From Tannerella sp. (GTDB lineage: Bacteria > Bacteroidota > Bacteroidia > Bacteroidales > Tannerellaceae): a stretch of 7,729 bases of DNA. A program made the translations under genes and the position numbers. Below, piece after piece: positions 1 through 7,325 of the stretch. The stretch covers positions 1-7,729 of the forward strand of contig JAISEZ010000149.1 of the NCBI GenBank assembly GCA_031263835.1, read 5' to 3'. Below the pieces are notes generated by a model. The model was not told the DNA's origin, searched no databases, and saw only the letters and a program-made list of their open reading frames with translations. Position 1 is the stretch's first letter. Each line of letters opens with the position of its first letter.

Positions 1-2175
1 TTCTCGCCCGACATTGACCGTTCCGTCGTCAAGGTAGAGACCGCGTTAGACCGTCTGCCGGACAGGAACATGCAAATCCGGGTACGCTTCAGGAACGGCG
101 GACAGCCCGATTTCATCTACCCCGTCAGGGGCAGGGCGCTCAAGTCGAAAACCCAGCAGTTCGAAATCAAACTGACCGGCCAGCGCCTGTGGGAGCCGGA
201 CGACCCGTGGCTCTACGAAACGGAAGTCAGTCTGATGGCCGGGGAGCAGACGGTCGACTGCGTGAACGGCTACTTCGGCCAGCGCAAGATTGGCGTCGCC
301 AGGCTGCCCGGAGAAGACTATCCCTATGTCGCGCTGAACAATAAGCCCGTATATCTCCAGCTCACCCTGGACCAGTCCTATCATCCGGAAGGGTTCTACA
401 CCTTTCCCTCAGACCGGTTCATGCGCGACGAGATTCTGCTTTCCAAACGGCTGGGCCTGACCGGCAACCGTATCCACATCAAGGTGGAAATACCGCGCAA
501 GCTCTACTGGGCCGACAGGCTGGGACTGCTCATTATGGCCGACGTCCCCAACTGGTGGGGCGAACCCGGCGACGACGCCCGGAAAGACTGGGAATACTGC
601 ATGCGCCAGCAGGTGAAGCGCGACTATAATCATCCGTCCATCTTCGCCTGGGTGGACTTCAATGAAACGTGGGGCCTGTTTACAAAAACCGGCGATAAGC
701 GGAGCTACCTGCCCGAGACGCAGGAATGGGTACGGGCGATGTATCTCGAAAACAAAAAACTCGACCCCACCCGGCTGGTGGAGGACAACTCGCCCTGCAA
801 CCGCGACCACGTGCAGACCGACCTCAACACGTGGCACAGCTACCTGCCCGGCTACCTCTGGAAGGAAGCCCTCGACAGCGAAGTGAAGAACACGTATGCC
901 GGTTCCGAATGGAACTTCACCGGCGGGAACAGGCAGGACGGCGCTCCGATGCTGAACAGCGAATGCGGAAACGTATGGGGATACAGCGGCAGTACGGGCG
1001 ACATCGACATCGCGTGGGACTATCACATCATGATGAACGAGTTCCGTTCCCATCCCCTGTGCGCCGGCTGGCTGTATACCGAACATCACGACGTCATCAA
1101 TGAATGGAACGGCTACGTCCGCTACGACCGCACGCCGAAGTACGACGGCATGGACGCCTTTGTGCCGGGCATGACGATTGCCGACCTGCATACCTTATAC
1201 TACATAGCGCCGCAGGGCGACCTGTGCCGGGAAGCCCGGGCCGGCGCGACGCTCGAGATTCCGCTGTTCGCCTCCTTTATGACGGACAAACACCCCGGCA
1301 CGCTCCGGCTGGAGACGTCGCTGGCCGGCTGGGACGCGCTGGGAAACGAATCGCCGACAAAGACCGCCGCTTATCCGGTAGCGTTCAGGCCTTACCTGCA
1401 CGAATCCATCGCGCCGGCGAAAGTCACGCTTCCCGAACAGAAGGGGCTTTACGTGCTTCGCTATGAACTGAAGAATACGGAAGGGGCGACGCTCGGACGG
1501 AACTTCTCGCTGATTTATGTGAAGGAGGGAAAGAATCCCGTGGCGGACAGGAAGACGGAACTGGTGACGATTGACCCGGCTCGGTTCAGCGACGCCCGGT
1601 GGACGTACAAGCAGTGGAACGTGCTGGACGGCCTGAAGGTGGACGGCGCCGGCAGCGGCTACTTTGAATATACGGTACCCTGGCCGCAGGGCGTGTCGCT
1701 TGGCACGACGGAATCCGTCACGCTGGTCGTGGAAGCCTCCGCCAAGCAGCTGTACGGCAAGGACGTGGAGGGAGCAAGCAGCGAAGGCGAAAGCGATTAC
1801 ATGCGCGGGAAAGGGATTCTTGACCCGTCGAAGAACAAAAACGCCTCTCCGATGACCGACGGGCAGACATTTCCCTCGTATGTCAAAATCTACGTCAACG
1901 GGAAGGCGTGCGGCGATGCATGGTTGCCGGACGACCCGGCGGACCATCGCGGCGCGCTGTCGTGGTTCTCGCAGCCGCGCGACAAAAGCCTGCATGAAGC
2001 CGGCTCCTACGGCTATCTGCTCAAAACGCTTATCCCGGTTGACGCACTGACCGAAGGCGAGGACATCCGGATTCGGCTCGAGGTGCCCGACGGCGTCAAC
2101 GGCGGACTGGCTATCTTCGGAAAGACCTTCGGCCGCTATCCGCTGGGGCCGACACTGGTGTTTGTTGAAAAGTAA
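1..2175 (+). CDS. Glycoside hydrolase family 2 (beta-galactosidase/glucuronidase-like), 5' partial
   Basis: The reading frame is open from the first base, so the true start and any signal peptide lie before the window; 724 residues are visible. The ATG at 70 is internal. Numbering the first visible codon 1, residues 1-97 are the end of a beta-sandwich domain finishing in the YFGQRKIG segment (91-98), the usual GH2 lead-in to the catalytic barrel. The TIM barrel follows, with NHPSIFAWVDFNETWGL carrying the likely acid/base Glu222 and MLNSECGNVWGY carrying the likely nucleophile Glu321. From about residue 400 the protein is a beta-rich C-terminal extension without a motif I recognise. GH2 enzymes are retaining exo-glycosidases that remove terminal sugars such as beta-galactose, glucuronate or mannose; the specificity cannot be read here. 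The barrel entry reads LTLDQSYHPEGFY instead of the common GVNRHE-type motif, so the protein belongs to a divergent GH2 subgroup. In Bacteroidota such enzymes are usually exported to the periplasm (inference). Family assignment is secure, substrate is not. Confidence 0.9.
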   Translation, partial: FSPDIDRSVVKVETALDRLPDRNMQIRVRFRNGGQPDFIYPVRGRALKSKTQQFEIKLTGQRLWEPDDPWLYETEVSLMAGEQTVDCVNGYFGQRKIGVARLPGEDYPYVALNNKPVYLQLTLDQSYHPEGFYTFPSDRFMRDEILLSKRLGLTGNRIHIKVEIPRKLYWADRLGLLIMADVPNWWGEPGDDARKDWEYCMRQQVKRDYNHPSIFAWVDFNETWGLFTKTGDKRSYLPETQEWVRAMYLENKKLDPTRLVEDNSPCNRDHVQTDLNTWHSYLPGYLWKEALDSEVKNTYAGSEWNFTGGNRQDGAPMLNSECGNVWGYSGSTGDIDIAWDYHIMMNEFRSHPLCAGWLYTEHHDVINEWNGYVRYDRTPKYDGMDAFVPGMTIADLHTLYYIAPQGDLCREARAGATLEIPLFASFMTDKHPGTLRLETSLAGWDALGNESPTKTAAYPVAFRPYLHESIAPAKVTLPEQKGLYVLRYELKNTEGATLGRNFSLIYVKEGKNPVADRKTELVTIDPARFSDARWTYKQWNVLDGLKVDGAGSGYFEYTVPWPQGVSLGTTESVTLVVEASAKQLYGKDVEGASSEGESDYMRGKGILDPSKNKNASPMTDGQTFPSYVKIYVNGKACGDAWLPDDPADHRGALSWFSQPRDKSLHEAGSYGYLLKTLIPVDALTEGEDIRIRLEVPDGVNGGLAIFGKTFGRYPLGPTLVFVEK

Positions 2176-2223
2176 GAAGTAGAGCGATTAGTGATTAATG
2201 GTTAATGGTTAATGGTTAGTGAG

Positions 2224-2240
2224 AAGCGCCGGCGGCGCTT
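2224..2240 (+). terminator. Short GC hairpin after the GH2 gene, possible terminator
   Basis: AAGCGCC, loop GGC, GGCGCTT forms a perfect 7-bp stem 48 bases after the GH2 stop codon. No T-run follows (GTTGGATAG), so it is not a standard intrinsic terminator. It overlaps the left arm of the larger inverted repeat and may only be part of that. Low confidence as a terminator. Confidence 0.25.
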
Positions 2241-2384
2241 GTTGGATAGTGCTGGCGGCGTTTCTCTGCAAGGAGTTGCGAGACACAAAGCAAAGCAGTC
2301 CGGAAATATATTGTTTATTTCCAGACGTTGTCTTATACTGCGCACGGACTAAAATTGTGAGATTACCGGGTGAGCAAGGCTATC

Positions 2385-2499
2385 CTTATAAGGCGCCTGC
2401 CGTGCGACTTATAAGGCGCCTGTCGTGCGACTTATAAGTCGCCTGTCATGCGACTTATAAGCCGCCTGTCGCTGACCTTATAAGGTCAGCGTCGCCGGC
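2385..2499. repeat. 23-bp tandem array with CTTATAAG palindromic cores
   Basis: Five consecutive 23-base units begin at 2385, 2408, 2431, 2454 and 2477. Each starts CTTATAAG and continues roughly GCGCCTGTCGTGCGA; the fifth is diverged after the core. With the bases before each core, units 2-4 pair as GCG n CTTATAAG n CGC, and unit 3 is a perfect 16-base palindrome (2427-2442). Unit 5 sits in a perfect 20-base palindrome, GCTGACCTTATAAGGTCAGC (2471-2490), where both arms changed together. Unit 1 is paired only across CCTTATAAGG. The period is not a multiple of three, so the array is not coding. It differs from CRISPR in having no variable spacers. The function is unknown: possible roles are a protein-binding array or a string of transcribed hairpins. 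Confidence 0.85.
2471..2490. other. Perfect 20-base palindrome at the end of the first array
   Basis: GCTGACCTTATAAGGTCAGC is fully self-complementary, with ten bases per arm. It is the last and best paired unit of the tandem array and lies 76 bases before the addB start codon. As DNA it is a symmetric site suitable for a dimeric binding protein; as RNA it could form a hairpin only with the central bases as the loop. No T-run follows, so it is unlikely to be an intrinsic terminator. Confidence 0.5.
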
Positions 2500-2565
2500 G
2501 CTCCTCTACTAACCACTATTCATTAACCATTAACCGTTAACCATTAATCATTAAACAATGACCGA

Positions 2566-5430
2566 ATGACCCCTTTTCTGCAACAGGTAGCCGATGCCTA
2601 TTACCGGCATTGCGGCGCGGATATTCAGCATCTTGCGTTCGTTTTTCCGAACCGGCGGGCGGGACTGTTTTTCCGGAAGTACCTCTCCATGGCTGCCGGA
2701 CAGCCGATATTCTCCCCCGCCGTTCTGACCATCAGCGGACTGTTTTTCGAGCTGAGCGAACGGCAGCCCGCCGACCGTATCCGGACACTCTTCCTGCTGT
2801 ACCGGATTTATCTCCGCCACAGCGGACGCGATGAGTCGTTCGACGCTTTCGTGTACTGGGGCGAAATGCTGCTCAACGACTTCGACGATGTGGACAAATA
2901 CATGGTCGACGCCCGCCGGCTGTTCACCAACATCACGGACCTGCACGACCTCGAAAGGCATTTCGACTACCTGAGCGAGGCGCAGCTGGCGGCCATCCGT
3001 TCCTTCTGGTCTTCCTTCCGGGCGGAGGGAACCGGCGACGGACAGCGCCGGTTTCTGGAGATATGGCAACTGCTGTATGCCGTTTACAGTGAACTCCGGG
3101 AGACGCTTTCGGCGGAGAATGCCGGCTATGAAGGCATGATTTTCCGCGAAGTCGTCGAACGAATCGGGCAGGAAGGCGGCTGCAGGCTCCCTTACCGCAA
3201 AGTCGTGTTCACGGGACTGAACGCCCTCACCGCCGCGGAAAGGGAGTTGATGACGCTGCTGCAAAAGCAGGGCGTCGCCGACTTTTACTGGGACTACCGT
3301 TCGGCGATGGTGACAGACCCCGACAACAAAGCCTCCCTGTTTGTCCGCGACAACCTGAAACGCTTTCCTTCGGAACTGACCCTGCCGGAGGAAGAGCAAA
3401 CCGTGCCCGAAATGGAACTCATCGGGATTCCGTCGCGCATCGGGCAGGCCAAGCACATCTATCCCCTGCTGAAGGAAATGCTGGGCGGCCGTCCGCAAAT
3501 CGACGCCGACGAAGCCCTGCGGACAGCCGTCGTCCTGCCCGATGAAAAGCTGCTGATTCCGGCGCTGAACGCCATCCCGGAAGAGATTGTGCGTATCAAC
3601 GTGACGCTGGGTTATCCCCTGACCGGCACGCCCGTGGCCGCGCTGATGGAACTGGCGCTGGCGCTGCAGAAGAACCTGCGGCGCACGGACGATGGCCTGT
3701 GTTTCAATCACCGCGAGACGCTTGCCGTGCTGAACCATCCGTATGTGATGTCGGCCTGTCGCGGGGCGGTCACGGAATTAATCCGGGAAATGAGGGCCTG
3801 TAACAGGATATATGTGACGGCGGCGGAAATGAACCGTGCGCCGCTGCTGGCCCTGCTCTTCACGCCCGTCAGCGACGCCGGAGCGCTTTCGGACTACCTG
3901 ATGGCCATCCTGCGGGAACTGAACCGGACAATCACCGCCCTTCGCCCCGAAAGGGAAGAAGACGCTCCCGCGTGCATGGACGAACTGGACCAGGAGTTTG
4001 TCTTCCACTACTTCACGACCGTCAACCGGATGAAGGAACTGATTGCGGAAGCCGGCATCCGCATGTCGGCGGAGACGTATTCCAGCCTCCTCAAGCGCGT
4101 CGCGGATACGGTTACGATTCCCTTTCAGGGCGAGCCGCTGTCCGGCCTGCAGGTGATGGGCGTACTCGAAACGCGCGTGCTGGACTTCGACCGCCTGATT
4201 ATCCTCTCCGTCAACGAAGGCGTGTTTCCGGCAAGGCCGGCGCTCAACACCTTCATCCCCTTCAACCTGCGACGCGGCTTCGGGCTGCCCGCCCAGGAGC
4301 ATCAGGACAGCCTCCGGGCCTACCATTTCTACCGCCTGATAGCCCGCGCCAAACGTGTCACCCTCCTGTACGACACCCGTACGGAAGGGCTGCAGACGGG
4401 CGAAGTCAGCCGTTTCGTGCACCAGCTGAAATATCACTACGGCGTGCCCGTGCGCGAGAAGCTGACCGTCTATCCCGTGCTGCTGCCGCGAACGCAGGCG
4501 CTGCAGGTCGAAAAAACGGAGGACGTGCTGCACAGGCTGTCCGCCTACCTGCAGGGCGGTACAAAAGCCCTTTCCGCCAGCACGGTCAATACCTGGCTGG
4601 ACTGTCCGCTGAAGTTCTACTTTTCCGCCATCGAGGGACTCGGCGAGGAGGAGGAAGTATCGGAGCGCGTCGAAAACAGCCTGTTCGGGAGCATCCTGCA
4701 CCGGGTGATTGAATGGCTGTACGAGCCATTCTGCGGGGCGACGGTGACGGCCGACCTGCTGAAATCGGCCGCCGGAGAAACCCGTTTGACCGGCCTGATT
4801 CACCGCGCGTTTGCGGAACTGTTTTTCCATTCGGAGAAGATACGGCCACTCAGCGGACAGCACTACCTGACCGGAGAGCTGATACGCAAGTATGTCCTGA
4901 AAATACTGGAGCGCGACCGCCGGCTGACGCCCTTCCGCTACCTCCGGTCGGAAAAAAGGATGCAGACGCTCTTCACGCTCGCCGGCGGACAGGCGGTACG
5001 TCTGAAAGGCTTCATCGACCGGCTGGACGAAGTCGGCGGAACGGTACGGATTGTAGATTACAAGACGGGCGTGAAGAAATCGCTCGACTTCAGGACACTC
5101 GAGAGCCTTTTCGACCCGGCGGACGAAAAGCGTCAGCCGGCAATCATGCAGGTTTTCACCTATGCCTGGATGTACGGCGAAACGGAGGGCATCGTACCGG
5201 TTCAGCCGACCGTTTACTACATGCGCGACCTTTTCGGCGAATTTAATCCGGCCATCTACGCCGGCAGGGAGAAGGAGCAGGTGACGGATTTCACGGTGTA
5301 CCGTCAAGCGTTCGAGGACAGTTTGCGGACTTGCCTGGACAGCCTTTTCCATCCGGACATCCCCTTTACCCGTGCGCCGCTCTCCAAAACCTGCGGCTAC
5401 TGCCCCTTCGCCGGGATATGCGGAACATAA
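2566..5430 (+). CDS. addB: AddB-type PD-(D/E)XK nuclease with Fe-S cysteines (double-strand break repair)
   Basis: This 954-residue protein has the layout of AddB, the partner of the AddA helicase-nuclease in the RecBCD-like enzyme that resects double-strand breaks for RecA loading. Residues 1 to about 500 form a helicase-like scaffold. No Walker A motif is present; FPNRRAGLFF (27-36) stands where the PTRR-type segment of other AddB proteins occurs, so this half is probably not an ATPase. Residues 533-556, VLETRVLDFDRLII then LSVNEGVFPA, match the late helicase-like motif of the family. The C-terminal nuclease has GSILH (His712), GFIDRLD (Asp818) and VDYKTG (Asp831, Lys833). Cys680 (WLDCP) plus Cys943, Cys946 and Cys952 (C-x2-C-x5-C at the very C-terminus) match the four iron-sulfur ligands of Bacillus AddB. 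The ATG at 2566 has no clear Shine-Dalgarno, as is normal in this phylum; an ATG at 2558 is out of frame and stops after three codons. No addA follows. The gene symbol is by architecture. Confidence 0.85.
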   Translation: MTPFLQQVADAYYRHCGADIQHLAFVFPNRRAGLFFRKYLSMAAGQPIFSPAVLTISGLFFELSERQPADRIRTLFLLYRIYLRHSGRDESFDAFVYWGEMLLNDFDDVDKYMVDARRLFTNITDLHDLERHFDYLSEAQLAAIRSFWSSFRAEGTGDGQRRFLEIWQLLYAVYSELRETLSAENAGYEGMIFREVVERIGQEGGCRLPYRKVVFTGLNALTAAERELMTLLQKQGVADFYWDYRSAMVTDPDNKASLFVRDNLKRFPSELTLPEEEQTVPEMELIGIPSRIGQAKHIYPLLKEMLGGRPQIDADEALRTAVVLPDEKLLIPALNAIPEEIVRINVTLGYPLTGTPVAALMELALALQKNLRRTDDGLCFNHRETLAVLNHPYVMSACRGAVTELIREMRACNRIYVTAAEMNRAPLLALLFTPVSDAGALSDYLMAILRELNRTITALRPEREEDAPACMDELDQEFVFHYFTTVNRMKELIAEAGIRMSAETYSSLLKRVADTVTIPFQGEPLSGLQVMGVLETRVLDFDRLIILSVNEGVFPARPALNTFIPFNLRRGFGLPAQEHQDSLRAYHFYRLIARAKRVTLLYDTRTEGLQTGEVSRFVHQLKYHYGVPVREKLTVYPVLLPRTQALQVEKTEDVLHRLSAYLQGGTKALSASTVNTWLDCPLKFYFSAIEGLGEEEEVSERVENSLFGSILHRVIEWLYEPFCGATVTADLLKSAAGETRLTGLIHRAFAELFFHSEKIRPLSGQHYLTGELIRKYVLKILERDRRLTPFRYLRSEKRMQTLFTLAGGQAVRLKGFIDRLDEVGGTVRIVDYKTGVKKSLDFRTLESLFDPADEKRQPAIMQVFTYAWMYGETEGIVPVQPTVYYMRDLFGEFNPAIYAGREKEQVTDFTVYRQAFEDSLRTCLDSLFHPDIPFTRAPLSKTCGYCPFAGICGT

Positions 5431-5439
5431 ACGCAAAAT

Positions 5440-5465
5440 GTGAGAATGAGAGAATGAGAGAATGA
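5440..5465. repeat. GAGAATGA short-word direct repeats after addB
   Basis: GTGAGAATGAGAGAATGAGA and the six bases after it repeat the 8-base word GAGAATGA three times, starting 10 bases after the addB stop codon. The same words form the arms of the inverted repeat after rsgA (7326-7395), so this looks like one arm of the same repeat type without its partner. It does not form a hairpin by itself. Confidence 0.6.
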
Positions 5466-5516
5466 ATCAGGATGCAATTCAGAGGGTCGCATCAAGGCTG
5501 TCTCAAAAGTGTTTCA

Positions 5517-5635
5517 GCACACAGATAACACAGATTGACCGGATAAACACAGATTATAATCTATTGATTATTGGAATACTGAAAAATACATCTATTTATC
5601 TGCGAAAATCTGTCTAATCTGTGTCATCTGCGTGC
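5517..5635. repeat. 119-bp imperfect inverted repeat made of ACACAGAT words
   Basis: The left arm starts GCACACAGATAACACAGATT and contains CACAGAT three times (5520-5526, 5529-5535, 5548-5554). The right arm ends AATCTGTGTCATCTGCGTGC and is its reverse complement: about 30 of the outer 45 positions pair, with the outermost 20 the best. About 30 AT-rich bases separate the arms. It has no coding capacity. From memory, words of the ATCTGTGTNATCTGTG kind recur between genes in Bacteroidota genomes; this is not checked here. It lies between addB and the frr promoter and could act as a bidirectional terminator, a MITE-like remnant or an RNA stability element. Confidence 0.65.
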
Positions 5636-5680
5636 TTTTGTTCACGCTTATGGAATTACGCCGCATGAAGTACTGACTGG

Positions 5681-5716
5681 GGCGCGTCTCCCGTCGGGCC
5701 GGGGGGAGATGGCGCC
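5681..5716. other. GC-rich hairpin upstream of the frr promoter
   Basis: GGCGCGTCTCCC (5681-5692) pairs with GGGAGATGGCGCC (5704-5716), with one G-T pair and one bulged G, closing an 11-base loop. The stem can be extended by an outer pair (5680-5717). No T-run follows on the + strand (CTCCCCAAAAG). It sits 32 bases before the frr -33 element. It could be a transcription stop for read-through from addB or an upstream regulatory site; which one is unknown. Confidence 0.4.
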
Positions 5717-5748
5717 CTCCCCAAAAGAATTGGCCGCCGTGAAGGAAA

Positions 5749-5780
5749 TTTGGCCGGAATAAGAAAAAGGCCTACTTTTG
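5749..5780 (+). promoter_or_regulatory. Bacteroidota-type promoter of frr-rsgA
   Basis: TTTG (5749-5752) and TACTTTTG (5773-5780, fitting TAnnTTTG) are separated by 20 bases, matching the -33/-7 consensus of the primary sigma factor of Bacteroides. Transcription would begin around 5786-5790, giving a leader of about 25-30 bases that is very A-rich (ACAAAAAAAAAGTACAAC), as is common for efficient translation in this phylum without a Shine-Dalgarno. The site is well placed to drive the frr-rsgA operon. Confidence 0.7.
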
Positions 5781-5814
5781 TTACAAAAAAAAAGTACAAC
5801 TAAAAAACAACGGA

Positions 5815-6378
5815 ATGATGATTGATATTAAACCGGTTTTGGAAAAAGCCGAAGAGAAGATGGCGAATACCATTGCCTTTTTAGACGAAGATTTGGCGCG
5901 TATCCGTGCAGGAAAAGCCAATCCGAAGATTCTGGATGGCATCAGGGTGCCTTATTACGGCGACACGACGCCACTCACGAACGTGGCTTCGATCAGTACG
6001 CCGGATGCCAAGACCCTGCTGATTACGCCCTGGGAAAAACCGCTGATCAAGGACATTGAGAAGGCTATTCTCAATTCCGATGTGGGTATTACGCCGGAAA
6101 ACAACGGCGAAGTGATCCGTCTGGGAATACCTCCGCTGACGGAAGAGCGTCGCCGCACGCTGGCCAAACAGGCCAAACATGAAGCGGAAAGCGCGAAAAT
6201 CAGTATCCGCAATGCGCGTCGCGACGCCATCGACACACTGAAAAAGAGCGTGAAGGACGGCGTGCCCGAAGACGTGGCCAAAGATGCCGAAGCCGCCATG
6301 CAGAAAAGTCATGACCGGTATATCCGGAAAATCGACGAACTCTACGCCGCCAAGGAAAAGGAAATCCTGACGGTATAG
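5815..6378 (+). CDS. frr: Ribosome recycling factor
   Basis: The protein of 187 residues (186 if the second ATG is used) matches the usual length of RRF. This factor, with EF-G, splits the post-termination 70S ribosome and frees the mRNA and tRNA. Recognisable family segments in order are [21 protein letters not shown] (about 29-49), the domain II region [15 protein letters not shown], the highly conserved [22 protein letters not shown], and the C-terminal helix with SIRNARRDA, including the conserved arginine cluster used for ribosome binding. The C-terminus (KEKEILTV) is typical. Two ATGs stand in tandem at 5815 and 5818; homologs as I recall begin with a single Met before a hydrophobic-acidic pair such as IDIK or VDVK, so 5818 may be the true start. 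A phylum-type promoter lies immediately upstream and rsgA follows after 9 bases. Confidence 0.97.
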   Translation: MMIDIKPVLEKAEEKMANTIAFLDEDLARIRAGKANPKILDGIRVPYYGDTTPLTNVASISTPDAKTLLITPWEKPLIKDIEKAILNSDVGITPENNGEVIRLGIPPLTEERRRTLAKQAKHEAESAKISIRNARRDAIDTLKKSVKDGVPEDVAKDAEAAMQKSHDRYIRKIDELYAAKEKEILTV

Positions 6379-6382
6379 GAGG
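6377..6382 (+). promoter_or_regulatory. Strong Shine-Dalgarno of rsgA overlapping the frr stop
   Basis: AGGAGG begins inside the frr stop codon (TAG, 6376-6378) and ends 5 bases before the rsgA ATG at 6388. This decides the rsgA start. The other starts in the window have no comparable site, so rsgA is probably initiated by ribosomes finishing frr or by direct 16S rRNA pairing (inference). Confidence 0.75.
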
Positions 6383-6387
6383 CGCGT

Positions 6388-7320
6388 ATGCAGGGGCTTG
6401 TGATTAAAAACACCGGTAGCTGGTATTCCGTACGGACAGACGACGGGCGGCTGGTCGAATCCAAAATCAGGGGAAACTTCCGCCTGAAAGCCATCCGGAA
6501 TACCAACCCGGTAGCGATCGGCGACCGGGTGCAGATTGAGATAAACAGCGAGGGCACCGCCTTTATCACCGCCATCGAAGCACGCCGGAACTACATGATT
6601 CGCAAAGCTTCCAACCTCTCCAAACAGGCGCATATCCTGGCGGCCAACATAGACCTGGCCATGCTGGTCGTGACCGTGAACTATCCGAAAACAACGACCG
6701 TGTTTATCGACCGCTTTCTGGCGACGGCCGAGGCATACCGTATTCCGGTTCATCTGGTGTTCAACAAGATCGACCGCTATGACGAAGCGGACGTCGAATA
6801 CCTGGAAGCGCTTATGCAGCTCTATCTGACAATCGGTTACCCGTGTTCCTCGATTTGCGCCCTGACCGGCGAGGGAATGGACGCCCTGCAAGCGTTGCTG
6901 GCAAACAAAGTGACCCTGCTGTCCGGACATTCGGGCGTCGGCAAATCGACCATCATCAACCGGATACTTCCGGAAGCGAATCTCCGCACAAACGCCATTT
7001 CGGAATATCACAAAAAGGGCACGCACACAACCACCTTCTCGGAGATGATACCGCTCCGGGGAGGCGGTTACATTATCGACACGCCGGGAATCAAGGGGTT
7101 TGGAACCATCGAAATGGAAGGCGCGGAAATAGCGCATTATTTTCCGGAGATATTCCGGTATTCGGCAGACTGCCGGTTTCACAACTGCACGCATCGCCAC
7201 GAGCCGGGGTGCGCCGTCCTGAAAGCGCTCGACGCACACTGTATCAGCGAATCACGCTATAAAAGCTACCTGAATATCCTCGAAGACAGGGAAAGCGGCA
7301 AATACCGCGAAGCATACTGA
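6388..7320 (+). CDS. rsgA: Ribosome small subunit-dependent GTPase A
   Basis: RsgA (YjeQ/YloQ) is a cytoplasmic GTPase that binds the nearly mature 30S subunit and checks its decoding centre during assembly. The 310 residues show the full architecture: an N-terminal OB fold (about 1-70, including GDRVQIEI), then the circularly permuted GTPase with motifs in the order G4 NKID (126-129), G5-like CALTGEG (157-163), G1 GHSGVGKST (180-188), G2 GTHTTT (211-216) and G3 DTPG (231-234), and finally the zinc-binding knuckle C262-x4-C267-x-H269-x5-C275 with a helical tail. All nucleotide and zinc ligands are present and the length is normal. It forms an operon with frr, linking ribosome recycling and ribosome maturation. 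The start is fixed by AGGAGG 5 bases upstream. Confidence 0.97.
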   Translation: MQGLVIKNTGSWYSVRTDDGRLVESKIRGNFRLKAIRNTNPVAIGDRVQIEINSEGTAFITAIEARRNYMIRKASNLSKQAHILAANIDLAMLVVTVNYPKTTTVFIDRFLATAEAYRIPVHLVFNKIDRYDEADVEYLEALMQLYLTIGYPCSSICALTGEGMDALQALLANKVTLLSGHSGVGKSTIINRILPEANLRTNAISEYHKKGTHTTTFSEMIPLRGGGYIIDTPGIKGFGTIEMEGAEIAHYFPEIFRYSADCRFHNCTHRHEPGCAVLKALDAHCISESRYKSYLNILEDRESGKYREAY

Positions 7321-7325
7321 AAACA

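Larger units (their letters stand above)
2193..2549. repeat. Long imperfect inverted repeat framing the first intergenic region
   Basis: The left arm (2193-2234) runs from GATTAATGGTTAATGG to AAGCGCCGGCG. The right arm (2493-2549) is its reverse complement, from CGCCGGCGC to CCATTAATC, with about 15 extra bases inserted in the AT-rich part. Within the arms, TTAATGG (or TTAACCA on the right) is repeated several times. The arms enclose about 260 bases that include the CTTATAAG tandem array. No transposase or recombinase gene is inside. The right arm ends 16 bases before the addB start codon, so it probably lies in the addB leader. It could be a non-autonomous mobile element (MITE-like), a dispersed intergenic repeat, or a large transcribed hairpin; the sequence alone does not decide. 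Confidence 0.65.

Noticed and set aside
2219..2437. 72-codon + strand frame in the first intergenic region
   Set aside because: It runs through the inverted-repeat arm and the 23-bp array, has no start signal and no gene-like composition.
2558..2569. ATG at 2558 as the addB start
   Set aside because: It is in another frame and ends at TGA after three codons; the ATG at 2566 is the one in frame.
2551..3738. 395-codon open frame on the - strand opposite the addB N-terminus
   Set aside because: Same reason: a shadow of the addB frame without domain features.
3778..5436. 552-codon open frame on the - strand opposite addB
   Set aside because: Its translation is low in recognisable motifs and rich in Arg, Val, Gln and His, as expected of antisense frames, while the + frame has nuclease and Fe-S motifs.
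5881..7239. 452-codon open frame on the - strand opposite frr and rsgA
   Set aside because: Both + strand genes are certain from family motifs. The antisense frame has no recognisable domain and arises because GC-rich codons leave few stops on the opposite strand.
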